Below are positions 26,761 to 35,377 of a stretch of 64,000 bases of DNA, one piece after another. Where the stretch lies: NCBI RefSeq assembly GCF_023101085.1, contig NZ_CP064703.1, forward strand, positions 6,014,001-6,078,000, read 5' to 3'. The notes beneath the pieces were generated by a model, which was not told where the DNA came from, ran no database searches, and saw nothing but the letters and a program-made list of their open reading frames with translations. The stretch comes from Bradyrhizobium sp. 170. GTDB taxonomy: Bacteria > Pseudomonadota > Alphaproteobacteria > Rhizobiales > Xanthobacteraceae. Every line of letters begins with the position of its first letter. The stretch's first letter is position 1. Made by a program: the position numbers and the translations under genes.

Positions 26761-27636
26761 TCAAACTGAGCGGCGATTGACCACCAGCACCGCGGCGGCA
26801 CAGGCGATCATGCCGACAATAGAAACCGCGTCGAGCTTCTCGCCGAACAGCACATACGCCATCAGCGACGTTACCGCCGGGACCAGATAGAACAAGCTCG
26901 CCACCGATGTCGCGGCCGAGCGGCGGATCAGCCAGTACAGCAGCCCGATCGATCCGATCGACAGCACCACGGCAAGCCAGGCCAGCGCCAGCATGAACTC
27001 GGTGGTCCAGTGCACCACATTGGTCTCGAACAGCCATGCGCCGAGGCCGAAGAAAATCGTCACGGCGATGTATTGCACGAGATTGCCGGAACGCCAGTCG
27101 ATCTCGCTGCAGTAGCGGCGCTGGTACAGCGTGCCGAGCGTGATGCTGACCAGAGAGATGGCCGAGGCGAGCCATCCCCAGCCCGCCTCCCCGCCCATCG
27201 GCCTGTCGTGCAGGATCAGCACGACGCCGGCGAGCCCGAGCAGCAATCCGCTCCATTGCAGCGGCGTGACGCGTTCGCCGAGCCAGCGGCTCGCGAGCGT
27301 CGAGGTGAGGATCGGCTGCAAGCCCGGAATCAAGGCCGAGAGCCCCGCCGGAATCGAATGCGCGATCGCGATCGCCGTGCCGCCGAGATAGATTCCATGC
27401 ACCAGAATGCCGGCGACGGCGCTGTGCGCGACACCGATGCGATCCGGCCAGGGTGGCCGCGCGACCGCCACGATGATCGCCATCAATCCCACAACAAACG
27501 CCATACGGATCGCGAGATAGGTCAGCGGCTCCGCATCGCGCAGCACATATTTGGTGCCGATGAAGCCCGTGCTCCACAGCACGACGAAGATCGCCGGCGC
27601 AGCGCGCGCGGCCATTTTTTCAAGGTCGCCCGTCAT
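26761..27636 (-). CDS. EamA/DMT-family transporter
   Basis: A 291-residue drug/metabolite-transporter-type permease with about ten hydrophobic segments and the internal EamA duplication. FVVLWSTGFIGTKYVL opens repeat one and SAISLVSITLGTLYQRRY opens repeat two. The EamA end motif is seen as SLFYLVPAVTSLMAYVLFGE. The usual substrates are small metabolites or amino acids exported from the cell; the specific one is not readable. Confidence 0.88.
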   Translation of the reverse strand: MTGDLEKMAARAAPAIFVVLWSTGFIGTKYVLRDAEPLTYLAIRMAFVVGLMAIIVAVARPPWPDRIGVAHSAVAGILVHGIYLGGTAIAIAHSIPAGLSALIPGLQPILTSTLASRWLGERVTPLQWSGLLLGLAGVVLILHDRPMGGEAGWGWLASAISLVSITLGTLYQRRYCSEIDWRSGNLVQYIAVTIFFGLGAWLFETNVVHWTTEFMLALAWLAVVLSIGSIGLLYWLIRRSAATSVASLFYLVPAVTSLMAYVLFGEKLDAVSIVGMIACAAAVLVVNRRSV

Positions 27637-27664
27637 TTGCGCCCCTGTTGCCCGATCATATGCT

Positions 27665-28495
27665 ATGCGGCAAGCACTGATCGCGCCGGATCAACAACGC
27701 GTTCGAACTGATGAAGCGCGGCGAGTCGATCCGCGGCGTGGTGACGTTCTAGGCTTCCGAAAGGCTCCCAAGGCCGTGACGCTGGCTTCGCTCGCCGGGT
27801 TTGCCGTCGTGGCCGCCACCGGACTGCAGATGCCTCCGGCATGGGCCAACCTCGATCTCGTTGGCCTCGCCATCCCGCTCTGCTTCCTCGCCCTGAAAAT
27901 GCGATTGCAGCGTGACACGCGGCTGGCCGAACTGCGCCGCATGCGCGTGATCGACGCCGAGCGCACCGCCGAGCTTCGCAAGGCGAACATCCGGCTGTCG
28001 GAGCTATCCAACACCGATTCCCTGACCGGCGCATTCAATCGCCGTTACCTCGACCAGTTCGTGCAGCAATCGTCCATTTCGATCGCCCCCGCGCCCTGGC
28101 AAGGCGTGCTGATGATCGACGTCGACCATTTCAAGCTGTTCAACGATCATGGTGGACACGCCGAAGGCGATCGCTGCCTGAAGCAGATTGCCGAGGCGCT
28201 TCGCCACGCCATGCGCTCCGAGGATGATCTGGTGATCCGCTACGGCGGCGAGGAATTCGCGGTCATCCTGCAAGACGCCGACCTGACCGAGGCGCGGCAG
28301 GCGGCAGAACGCCTGCGCAAGGCCGTGCACGATCTGAAAATTCCGCACCCGGGCCTTGGGCCGGGCCGCACGGTTTCGATCAGCATCGGCGCCTGCGCGG
28401 TCGCACCGGAAGAAAGCATCAGCGATGCCCTCACCCGCGCCGACAAACTGCTTTATGAGGCAAAACAGGCCGGCCGGGATCGCGTCACCGCTTGA
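27665..28495 (+). CDS. Membrane diguanylate cyclase
   Basis: A diguanylate cyclase with two closely spaced hydrophobic segments (VTLASLAGFAVVAATGLQM and LDLVGLAIPLCFLALKM), a short coiled coil, and a GGDEF domain. The signature is RYGGEEFAVIL, catalytically competent. The inhibitory RxxD site is displaced by one residue (RSEDDLVIRYGGEEF), so product inhibition may be weak. The start is uncertain. ATG 27665 would translate through an out-of-frame alcohol-dehydrogenase remnant, while GTG 27776 begins at the first TM and gives about 239 residues. It is divergent from the EamA gene. Confidence 0.82.
   Translation: MRQALIAPDQQRVRTDEARRVDPRRGDVLGFRKAPKAVTLASLAGFAVVAATGLQMPPAWANLDLVGLAIPLCFLALKMRLQRDTRLAELRRMRVIDAERTAELRKANIRLSELSNTDSLTGAFNRRYLDQFVQQSSISIAPAPWQGVLMIDVDHFKLFNDHGGHAEGDRCLKQIAEALRHAMRSEDDLVIRYGGEEFAVILQDADLTEARQAAERLRKAVHDLKIPHPGLGPGRTVSISIGACAVAPEESISDALTRADKLLYEAKQAGRDRVTA
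27690..27752 (+). pseudogene. C-terminal remnant of a zinc alcohol dehydrogenase
   Basis: Twenty codons plus stop read INNAFELMKRGESIRGVVTF, closely resembling the C-terminal end of class III / zinc-dependent alcohol dehydrogenases. A stop codon lies just upstream in frame (TGA, four codons before), so no gene body remains. It overlaps the 5' end of the diguanylate cyclase in another frame. Confidence 0.6.
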
Positions 28496-28522
28496 GCGGC
28501 GGCAAGCGCGATCAACACGCGA

Positions 28523-28969
28523 TCACCACTCCTCCGGGCAGGGATCGACGATCCTCCAGAGCTCGCGGCCGTTCTTGATCTTCTTCATCTCGGTGGTGAG
28601 CCCGCCATTGCGCCGGATCCAGTCCTTCACGGTTTCCGGGTAATAGGACATCAGGTCCGACGTCCCTTCCGCACTGGTGACTTTGATGCCGAAGGTGAAG
28701 GCCTTGTCGTAATAGGCCTGGTGGAAACCAACGCTCGCCTTCGGCGTCACGCAAATCTTGTTCATCGGCACGATGCCGAACACCAGCGTGCAGGCCGAAT
28801 TGCAGATGCCGTCGATGATCACGCGCTCCCTGCGCTCGCGGATGCGCTTGTACTTGGCCTTGTACTCCTCGACATATCCGCCGTGATCGCGCGTGATATG
28901 CAGGTCGGCGCGCGCTGGCGTCGCGACCAGAACCGAGAGGGACAGCAAGGCAAGGGGCGTGATGCGCAT
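28523..28969 (-). CDS. Secreted ClpP-like (COG3904-type) hypothetical protein
   Basis: A 148-residue exported protein (signal peptide MRITPLALLSLSVLVATPARA). The core VIIDGICNSACTLVFGIVP with a later ASVGFHQAYYD recalls the Ser and His motifs of periplasmic ClpP/crotonase-like proteins of the COG3904 type (G-x-C-x-S-A-C followed by G-F-H). The putative nucleophile is the Ser before AC. The length is shorter than usual for that group. Enzymatic activity is not established. Confidence 0.7.
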   Translation of the reverse strand: MRITPLALLSLSVLVATPARADLHITRDHGGYVEEYKAKYKRIRERRERVIIDGICNSACTLVFGIVPMNKICVTPKASVGFHQAYYDKAFTFGIKVTSAEGTSDLMSYYPETVKDWIRRNGGLTTEMKKIKNGRELWRIVDPCPEEW

Positions 28970-29305
28970 GGGTCGATCGGGAACCGGATAGCCTTTGTGT
29001 GACGCGGGATAAGTCGGCCCGTAGAGTCAGAACCGGACAGCAAAATTCTGGCCGGACTGTGTTGGGAATTCGTTAAGCATCGCTTGAGGCCAAAAATGGG
29101 CGCGTCAGGGCGGTTTTCCGCAGCTTTTCTGCCCGTTTCTCCTAGAATGCCAAATCAGATCGGCCAAAATGTCAGGGGACACAGGCTTCGATCGAATCAC
29201 AGGTTCAGTGTCTATCTTATTGTTTTGACGTGCTTTCTTCACACGAATGGCTATCCGCTCAGCTCGAAATCGCTACCGTCCCAGTGGGACTCCCGGAGAA
29301 TCGAA
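28970..29305. other. Intergenic region
   Basis: These 336 bases lie between the divergent ClpP-like gene and the small secreted-protein gene. They should hold both promoters. Its 3' half is AT-rich for this genome. No gene is supported. Confidence 0.35.
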
Positions 29306-29563
29306 ATGACCAAAGCGAAGTTTTTCGTTGCCGCCGCCCTCCTCGCCACCGCGACCCTGACCCCAGGTCTGGCCGATGCCCGCCATAATCGGCACCACCT
29401 GCACAATTGGGGCCTGCCCTACCCGATCAGCTACCTGCACAATTACGGCCCCGGCCTGCAGCCCGGCACCTTCGCCTATTACGACGGTCCGTCCACCGTC
29501 CTCTGCCGCCAGGGCGCGGCCGCCTATATCGGCCAGGACCGCCGGCGGCATCCCTGTTACTGA
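29306..29563 (+). CDS. Small secreted protein, paralogue-like of the 10201 protein
   Basis: An 85-residue exported protein. Signal peptide MTKAKFFVAAALLATATLTPGLADA is followed by a His/Asn/Tyr-rich segment and a C-terminal VLCRQGAAAYIGQDRRRHPCY. That end shares the pattern C-x-x-G-x(6)-G-x-D-x-RRH-x-C with the protein at 10201. Two Cys may form a disulfide in the periplasm. GGAG lies eight bases before the ATG. Confidence 0.75.
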   Translation: MTKAKFFVAAALLATATLTPGLADARHNRHHLHNWGLPYPISYLHNYGPGLQPGTFAYYDGPSTVLCRQGAAAYIGQDRRRHPCY

Positions 29564-29614
29564 CATTCCGCTGCTGGCCCTGCCGGGCCAAGTCTGATAA
29601 TCGGCAGGCCGCAC

Positions 29615-29691
29615 GCGCTCGTAGCTCAGCTGGATAGAGCATCGGATTTCGATTCCGAGGGTCGGGAGTTCGAATCTCTCCGAGCGCGCCA
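29615..29691 (+). tRNA. tRNA-Arg (anticodon TCG)
   Basis: A full cloverleaf: acceptor arm GCGCTCG with CGAGCGC (29681-29687), D arm around GCTCAGCTGGATAGAGC, anticodon stem TCGGA/TCCGA with loop TTTCGAT giving anticodon TCG, T arm around GTTCGAAT, discriminator G and encoded CCA. The last part is the likely attachment site for the recombinase beside it. Confidence 0.97.
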
Positions 29692-31297
29692 CTTCGGTAC
29701 AAAACTGGGCACTCCAAAACCTGCCGTTTTTGCGCTTGAGGCGGCGACAAGCGTGCGCAGGAGCACGCTTTTCGACCCCATGATGCGAACTTCTTTCGTA
29801 TCCACTTCCACGCGCTGGGCCAAGGCGCGGAGGTGGTCGCGGCGGTAGCCGCCCGACTCGGTCCGCATTCGCCTGCGGGCTTGGGTGGCAAAGGTCTTGA
29901 GCGCCTGGGGTGTCATGCTCGGCCCAGCCCGATCAAGCGCGCCCTCGGCCCGCTCTGCGTCAGCGCGGGCCTGATCGCGGACGGACTTCAGCTCGGTCAC
30001 GCGCTCCTTGAGCATCGGGTCTGATACATCGGCGATCCCGTTTTCGATTGCATCGTACAATCGCTTGAGCTTGGCTTCCGCTTCGGCCGCGCGCTTGCGC
30101 AATTCGGCGATATGCGTCGTTCGGCGCTCGGCACGTTCTTTCCGGCGATGGAGGATTGCCGAGAGGACTTCCTCTAGGCGTTTGGGTTGCAAAAGTCGCT
30201 GCTCGATGTGGTCGGCAACGAGGCTGTCCAGCTTCTCCATGGGAACGGTCTGCCCCTTGCAGCCAGTCTCACCTTGCCGGGCCTTGGTGCAGCAAGTGTA
30301 ATACCTGTACCTCCCGCTCTTCCCGGTCCTCAGTGTCATCGCGCCACCGCAGGCAGCGCAAAAGCAGATGCCGGTAAGGAGGGTCGGGCCGCTGACGACG
30401 CGCGGCGCGCTCAGTGCGGGGCTGCGCGTCTTGAGCAACGTCTGTACCGCCTCAAATTCGGCCGACCTCGATGATCGGCGGCACCGCCATTTCGACCACC
30501 TCGGCCTCCGGTTTGCGTTCGCGGGTCTTCCAATATTTGGTGTTGAAGCGGTGGCGGCCGGTGTACGTCGTACGCGTCAGCACCTTGTGCACGGCGTCAA
30601 TGCCCCAGCGTCCACCGTCACGCGTTCGGATGCCGGCTTCGTTCAAGTGTTTGGCAATTGACTTGACGCCCATCGCCCCCGATGAACCGTTTCCCTCGCG
30701 GGCCAGCCGGAAGATCAGCCGCACGGTTTCGGCCTGGATCGGATCAATCTCCAATGTCTTCTTGGTGCGGTGGCCGCGCTGCTCGGCGGCTTCCACGATG
30801 CGGTAACCAATCGGCGGCAGCGCGCCGTTCCAGAAGCCTTGCCGTGCATTCTCCTTCATCGCCCGCAGCGTATGCTTGGCGTTCTCCTTGGACTGATATT
30901 CGTCGAACAGCGCCATGATCTGGCGGATCATGTTGCTCATCGTATCGTCGCCGAGCTCTTGCGTGATCGACACCAGACGCACGCCGCTCTTGGCGAGCCG
31001 GCGGACGTAGAACTCAAGCTGGAACTGGTCGCGGAAGAAGCGGCTGAAGCTGTGGACCAGGATCACCTCGAACGCCGGCGGCTTGACCGTCGCCGCGTCG
31101 ATCATGCGCTGGAACTCCGGCCGCCGATCGTCGGTCGCAGACGCGCCCGGCTCGACATAGTCGGAGACAATCTCCCACCCACGCGATGCGCAATAGCCCT
31201 TCGCCTGGCGGCGCTGATCCGGGATAGAGAGATCGCTATCGGCTTGCCGTCCCGTCGAGACCCGCAGGTAGAGAGCCGCCCGAACCGTTGCAGCCAT
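29626..31297 (-). pseudogene. Large serine recombinase, frameshifted
   Basis: The gene reads in two frames. Frame A (31297 to 30452) has the resolvase domain with catalytic Ser14 in YLRVSTGRQ and the recombinase domain (GFWNGALPPIGYR, TRTTYTGRH). It stops early after PPIIEVGRI. Frame B (to 29626) continues with LLKTRSPAL, the zinc ribbon (FCAACGG, then YYTCC), a long coiled coil and the C-terminus. Removing one base near 30458-30466 restores EVGEFEAVQTLLKTRS. The last 20 codons are antisense to the tRNA-Arg. It is either inactivated or a sequencing indel. The start has a GAGGGGA ribosome site. Confidence 0.88.
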
Positions 31298-31309
31298 GGT
31301 GATGTCCCC

Positions 31310-31546
31310 TCAGTCCTTTCCAAACAACTCGTCGAACAGATCACCGAACCAAGCTTCGAAGACATCGATCTCCGTTTCGGTCACCGGCACGTCCTTCGGC
31401 CAATCATCCGTCACCGCCCATGTCATCGAAGCGCGCTTCGCTCGTCGTCGACCACGACGCGCGGGCGCACGCGCATAGTCGTAGAGATCGTCAAGTGGGG
31501 CGCGATCCGGCGGACGCCGTAGCTGCGATTTGTGAGGGGGAGCCAT
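31310..31546 (-). CDS. Small protein upstream of the recombinase
   Basis: A 78-residue protein. The N-terminal half is very basic (HKSQLRRPPDRAP, then RRGRRRAKRAS). The C-terminal half is acidic and aromatic (WPKDVPVTETEIDVFEAWF, ending DELFGKD). It ends 12 bases before the recombinase start, so the two form an operon. It may help excision or regulate the recombinase, but no family is recognised. The ATG has no good ribosome site. Confidence 0.5.
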   Translation of the reverse strand: MAPPHKSQLRRPPDRAPLDDLYDYARAPARRGRRRAKRASMTWAVTDDWPKDVPVTETEIDVFEAWFGDLFDELFGKD

Positions 31547-32103
31547 GGCGCCACTGTGGCAGGCCTGGCCGATCCACAGAATGGCCGAAGTCCGCGCCAA
31601 GTCACGCTGCAGCCCTGCGAACTCGCACTTTCTCTGCAGCATGAGCGCGATCGCGCAGAGCAGGCCATGAACGCATGGAAGCAAAAGAGCCGGGCCAACG
31701 GAGCGCCGTCAAGGCCGCGAGCCGGCGGAGCCGGTCGCGCGCAGCGCGAGCCTTGACGGCGCACTGTTGGTCCGGCAGCGGCCTCCCATGCGTTCTTGGC
31801 CGGACATCCCGCCGAGCACGCGCAACAAGACGCCATGCTGCGAACGATGGCGCTCGGAACGTTGATTTTGAATGCTTTCTCGGTTCGAGCGGCACCAGGC
31901 GACTTCATGCGGTGCCGCTGCAGTGCCATCCAAATCAATGTGCAGACAAACACTTACCACCCCCGACGGCCCCGAGCGACATCGTCGCTTTTATCTTGCC
32001 GTCCTAATCGGGCGAGATCTGCGCCCCAGCTCTCGGTCGGGTGATGCCGGGTATTGTCGATAGCGGACGAGAAGGCGGACTCGGCAATATCGACGCGAAT
32101 GAC
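31547..32103. other. Intergenic region before the IS element
   Basis: These 557 bases hold a strong hairpin (31703-31762) and the presumed promoter of the recombinase operon. Minus-strand frames crossing it (31423-31953 and 31954-32277) are Cys/Arg-rich shadows without ribosome sites. Confidence 0.4.
31703..31762. repeat. Inverted repeat with nested hairpin
   Basis: Perfect 13-base arms, GCGCCGTCAAGGC (31703-31715) and its complement (31750-31762). The interval between them is itself self-complementary (GCCGGCGGAGCCGG and a CGCGCGCAGCGCG stretch). It could be a terminator or repeat element. Confidence 0.7.
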
Positions 32104-33800
32104 CCAGACTGTGTAAAAACGTTTTTCCGCCCCCAAAAACTGCACGCAACCGGGGACGATCCGCGTCGACACGACGGTCTGAGCGTATTTTTGCTGTATC
32201 GAGTCTGGAGTCAATCCGGGCGCAACCTCGGGCCACGCTGAGCGACCTGAGCGGTTACACGATGCGCATAACAGCACGAGCTCTTCACGCCCGGATTGCC
32301 ACCAGGAGCGGCTTGATGCCGACGATGTTCACTACGCGCGTGAGGTTGTAGGCGAGTACGTTCAGCGCCATTTCGGTCGCGACATTGGGCAACCGCTTCA
32401 TTAGAAAGTGTGTCGCACCCATCCGCATCTTCAGTGTGGCGAACGGATGCTCGACGGTTTCGCGGCGCACACGCATGGCTTGCGGGTTCTGATCGAGCCG
32501 CGTCTGCGCGGCCTCGACGACGTGTTCGTGTTCCCAGCGTTTGATGCGGCGCTCGTTGGACGTTGTGCACTGATCCTTGAACGGGCATGTGCGGCACGCC
32601 TTCGTCAAGTAAATCCGCATTTTCTGGCCATCTTCATCAGCGGTGAAGTGGTGCGCCAGCTTCTCGCCGGCCGGACAGCGATAGACGTCATCCTTGGCCA
32701 AATAGACAAAATCAGGTTTCCCAAAGCGGCCTGCCGACTTGGCTCCCGAAGTTTGCGGCTTGGGTAGCGTGACCGCGACCCCGGCCTGTTCGCATGCCAG
32801 GATTTCCTCACCTTTAAAGTAGCCCCGATCCGCAACGACGTCCAAGTTATCGCTGCGCAGCACGGCTTTCGCCGCCTGCGCCATCGTCGCCAGTTGCGAT
32901 CTATCGGTGCCGACGTTGGTGACCTCGTGCGCGACAATCAGATGGTTCGTGGTGTCGACCGCACTTTGTACGTTGTAGGCGACCATGCCTGAGCCGCGCC
33001 CGCTCGTTGCCATCGAGCGGCAATCGGGATCGGTCAGCGATATCTGCTTGTCGGGCGAGGCGAGCAATGCCTTTTCAATCGCGGCCAGTCGTTTCACTTC
33101 TTCTTCGAGCTTCGCCAGCTTTTCCCTAAGCCGCGTCTTGGTCATCAGCACCGTTTCCGACGGCTCTTCTCCTGCGGCCGTCTGGCGGTCGGCGGTGTCC
33201 AGTTGGCTCATGTAGCGCGCCACGCTCTCTTCGATCTGCTTCTGGCGGCGCTGGATCTTGCCTTGCGTGAAGTTGTTGTCGCGACTGTTCACGGCCTTGA
33301 ACTTGCTGCCGTCGATGGCAACGCTGGCCTTCGTCAGCAGGCCCATCTTGCGGCACAACTCGACGAATTGCGCGCAAACCTTTTTGATCGCTGCGCCATT
33401 GTCCTTGCGGAAGTCGGCGATGGTTTTGTGATCCGGCGCGAGCCGTCCGGTCAGCCACATCACCTCAAGATTGCGGCCAGCCTCGCGCTCCAGCCGCCGG
33501 CTCGATTGCACCCGGTTGAGATAGCCGTAAATGTAGAGCTTGAGCATCGGCGAAGGATGGTACGCCGGCCGGCCGGTCGCCGCAGGATCAACGCCATCGA
33601 ACCCGAGGTCGCGCAGTTCCAATGCATCCACGAATACATCGACCGCGCGAATAGAATTGCTCTCGTCGACCCAATCATCGAGGCATTCCGGCAACAGCGT
33701 CGTCTGCTGGCGATCCGCCCCTTGAACGAAACCCCGCATCACTTCCCCCGCCGATTCAGCAAGAGAATCATAGCATCGACGGGGTTTTCACACAGCCTGG
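32104..33800. mobile_element. IS1182-family insertion sequence
   Basis: About 1.7 kb. The ends are imperfect inverted repeats: CCAGACTGTGTAAAAAC (32104-32120) and, inverted, CCAGGCTGTGTGAAAAC (33784-33800), with two or three mismatches. It encodes one intact transposase on the minus strand. I could not identify a target duplication. Confidence 0.8.
32285..33742 (-). CDS. IS1182-family transposase
   Basis: An intact 485-residue DDE transposase. The N-terminal DUF772 region includes RPAYHPSPMLKLYIYGYLN. Catalytic acids are visible in SVAIDGSKFKAV (D), VVADRGYFKG (D) and RETVEHPFATLK (E). A Cys cluster (CRTCPFKDQCT) is typical of IS1182-type enzymes. With both IS ends present, the element may still move. 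The ATG near 33742 is followed by a second at 33739. Confidence 0.93.
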   Translation of the reverse strand: MMRGFVQGADRQQTTLLPECLDDWVDESNSIRAVDVFVDALELRDLGFDGVDPAATGRPAYHPSPMLKLYIYGYLNRVQSSRRLEREAGRNLEVMWLTGRLAPDHKTIADFRKDNGAAIKKVCAQFVELCRKMGLLTKASVAIDGSKFKAVNSRDNNFTQGKIQRRQKQIEESVARYMSQLDTADRQTAAGEEPSETVLMTKTRLREKLAKLEEEVKRLAAIEKALLASPDKQISLTDPDCRSMATSGRGSGMVAYNVQSAVDTTNHLIVAHEVTNVGTDRSQLATMAQAAKAVLRSDNLDVVADRGYFKGEEILACEQAGVAVTLPKPQTSGAKSAGRFGKPDFVYLAKDDVYRCPAGEKLAHHFTADEDGQKMRIYLTKACRTCPFKDQCTTSNERRIKRWEHEHVVEAAQTRLDQNPQAMRVRRETVEHPFATLKMRMGATHFLMKRLPNVATEMALNVLAYNLTRVVNIVGIKPLLVAIRA

Positions 33801-33867
33801 ACCCTTTGCGGACATATCGAAATCAAAAAAGACCGAACAGGCCGAGACGAGAAGCGCTGCGGCTCAA

Positions 33868-35127
33868 CTACGGAAGTGCTTTTGTCATCGTAAAGGGATT
33901 GAACCCACGTTCCGCGAGGGCAGCCCACGAAGCTGCGCCAAGATGTGACAATCGGAAATAAAGCCGCGGCTTAGTCGGGTCGGTGTCCAACACGAACCCG
34001 GTCGGTAACTCGCGGACACTTGCGGCATAGAACCCACCATCCGGTGACCTCTGGGATTCGATGACAGCGATCAACGAGTTTGCCCTCTTAGTTCTGCCGA
34101 GCAATTTCATCAACAGAGCCATTTGGGCCGTCCCTTCGGTCCACACACCATCCCGGTCTTCACCGTAAGAAAAGCCTCCGTCGACACTCATTCGCTGTTC
34201 GGCGGTCGTCATTGCCGATGCAAATTTCCCGGCCGCTCCGTGAAGCGCTGTTAAAGGCCAGATCTGAGCATCCAGAGCCAAAACCGGATTGTGCGTGACG
34301 CCGTCTTCCGCTGTCCCAGCGGCGAAACAGGCGCATGCCGGATTCCACATCGTATTTACGAAGTACTCAGCAACCGTTGCCTTATCGCGCCAGCCCGAAT
34401 CGCCTGTACGGATCGCAAGAAGGCCAAACGCGGCGGCGAGGTCAGTATTATGTTCAGTCGATTTCCACGTCCGCACGTCCGGCGTCGGTTCGTGCCCGAA
34501 CGTACCACCCGTGAAACCGCCAGCACCGCGCGTATCGGCCCATTGCGCGACCCAGGCGCCAAGCCGTGCTGCACCATCGCGGAACCGAGAGCCGGTGTTC
34601 ACATCATCAATCGACAGCAATGCCAACATGGCCCATGCGATGTTACCAACATCGCTGCCAACCTGATATCGATCCTCCAACCATTTGTTCTGAGCATTGT
34701 CCCACCACCCTGGAAGTTTGACGGGGCCGTTCGCCACCACACCCGCGGCGTAAGCATTCCTGAGCCGTCCATCATGCCAGGTGCGGTCGTTGTCGATGGC
34801 CCAGAAAATCGCCGAGCCAATCCGATACGCTTTGTCCTGCTCACCGCAACCGACCAACGCGATGGCGGCTACCGCATTGTCATAGAGGTAGGCGGCGCCA
34901 TGCAGAGGCCCCGATTCGACGGTCGGATAGCTGGGCAGGAACAACGGCTCTGATGGCGGTGCCTTATCGATCAGACCAGCGAGGTATCCGCACGCTGACG
35001 TTTTTGGTGCTGTTGAAGCCTGCAGTGGAGCGGAGGCCATCACGATTGCGAAAGTCGCGACGACCCAAGTGTGAAGGCAGAGCCCGCGACATCGGTAGAA
35101 GCAATAAGCGATTGGTGCCGGTAGCAT
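33868..35127 (-). CDS. Secreted six-hairpin (alpha/alpha-barrel)-like hypothetical protein
   Basis: A 419-residue protein with an N-terminal signal or anchor (HTWVVATFAIVMASAPLQA) and a mature part with repeated helix pairs ending in Gly/aromatic-rich turns: AAYLYDNAVAAIALV, VGSDVGNIAWAMLAL, TEHNTDLAAAFGLLAI, DAQIWPLTALHG and WTEGTAQMALLM. That pattern is like the six-hairpin glycosidase-like toroid. Acidic residues in DNAV, EHNTD and WTEGTAQ could be catalytic. I cannot assign a substrate. GAGAGG lies seven bases before the ATG at 35127. Confidence 0.6.
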   Translation of the reverse strand: MLPAPIAYCFYRCRGLCLHTWVVATFAIVMASAPLQASTAPKTSACGYLAGLIDKAPPSEPLFLPSYPTVESGPLHGAAYLYDNAVAAIALVGCGEQDKAYRIGSAIFWAIDNDRTWHDGRLRNAYAAGVVANGPVKLPGWWDNAQNKWLEDRYQVGSDVGNIAWAMLALLSIDDVNTGSRFRDGAARLGAWVAQWADTRGAGGFTGGTFGHEPTPDVRTWKSTEHNTDLAAAFGLLAIRTGDSGWRDKATVAEYFVNTMWNPACACFAAGTAEDGVTHNPVLALDAQIWPLTALHGAAGKFASAMTTAEQRMSVDGGFSYGEDRDGVWTEGTAQMALLMKLLGRTKRANSLIAVIESQRSPDGGFYAASVRELPTGFVLDTDPTKPRLYFRLSHLGAASWAALAERGFNPFTMTKALP

Positions 35128-35377
35128 TTCGCTGCCTCTCGTGTTTTTCAACCAAGATAGACATCAGGAGATCGGGAAGAAAGCCGGTCAGGATCGAGTA
35201 AAAAATGTGCCTTCGTCTTCAATGGCAGCTTATGACCCGGAGCGGTGATCGTATGGGTCAAAACCAGGTCAAAATTGACCGCTTGGTCATTGCCGGCCAG
35301 CGCTGGTGATGTTGCTGTGCCGAACAGCTTATCTACAATCATTGGTAGTTGGCCATTACTTTTGAGCGGGCGGGCTC

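Noticed and set aside
31423..31953. 176-codon minus-strand frame upstream of the recombinase operon
   Set aside because: Cys/Arg/Ser-rich, no ribosome site, and it includes the nested hairpin.
35148..35342. 64-codon minus-strand frame upstream of the six-hairpin-like protein
   Set aside because: Partly protein-like but without a ribosome site, and it overlaps the promoter area of the AmpC-like gene.
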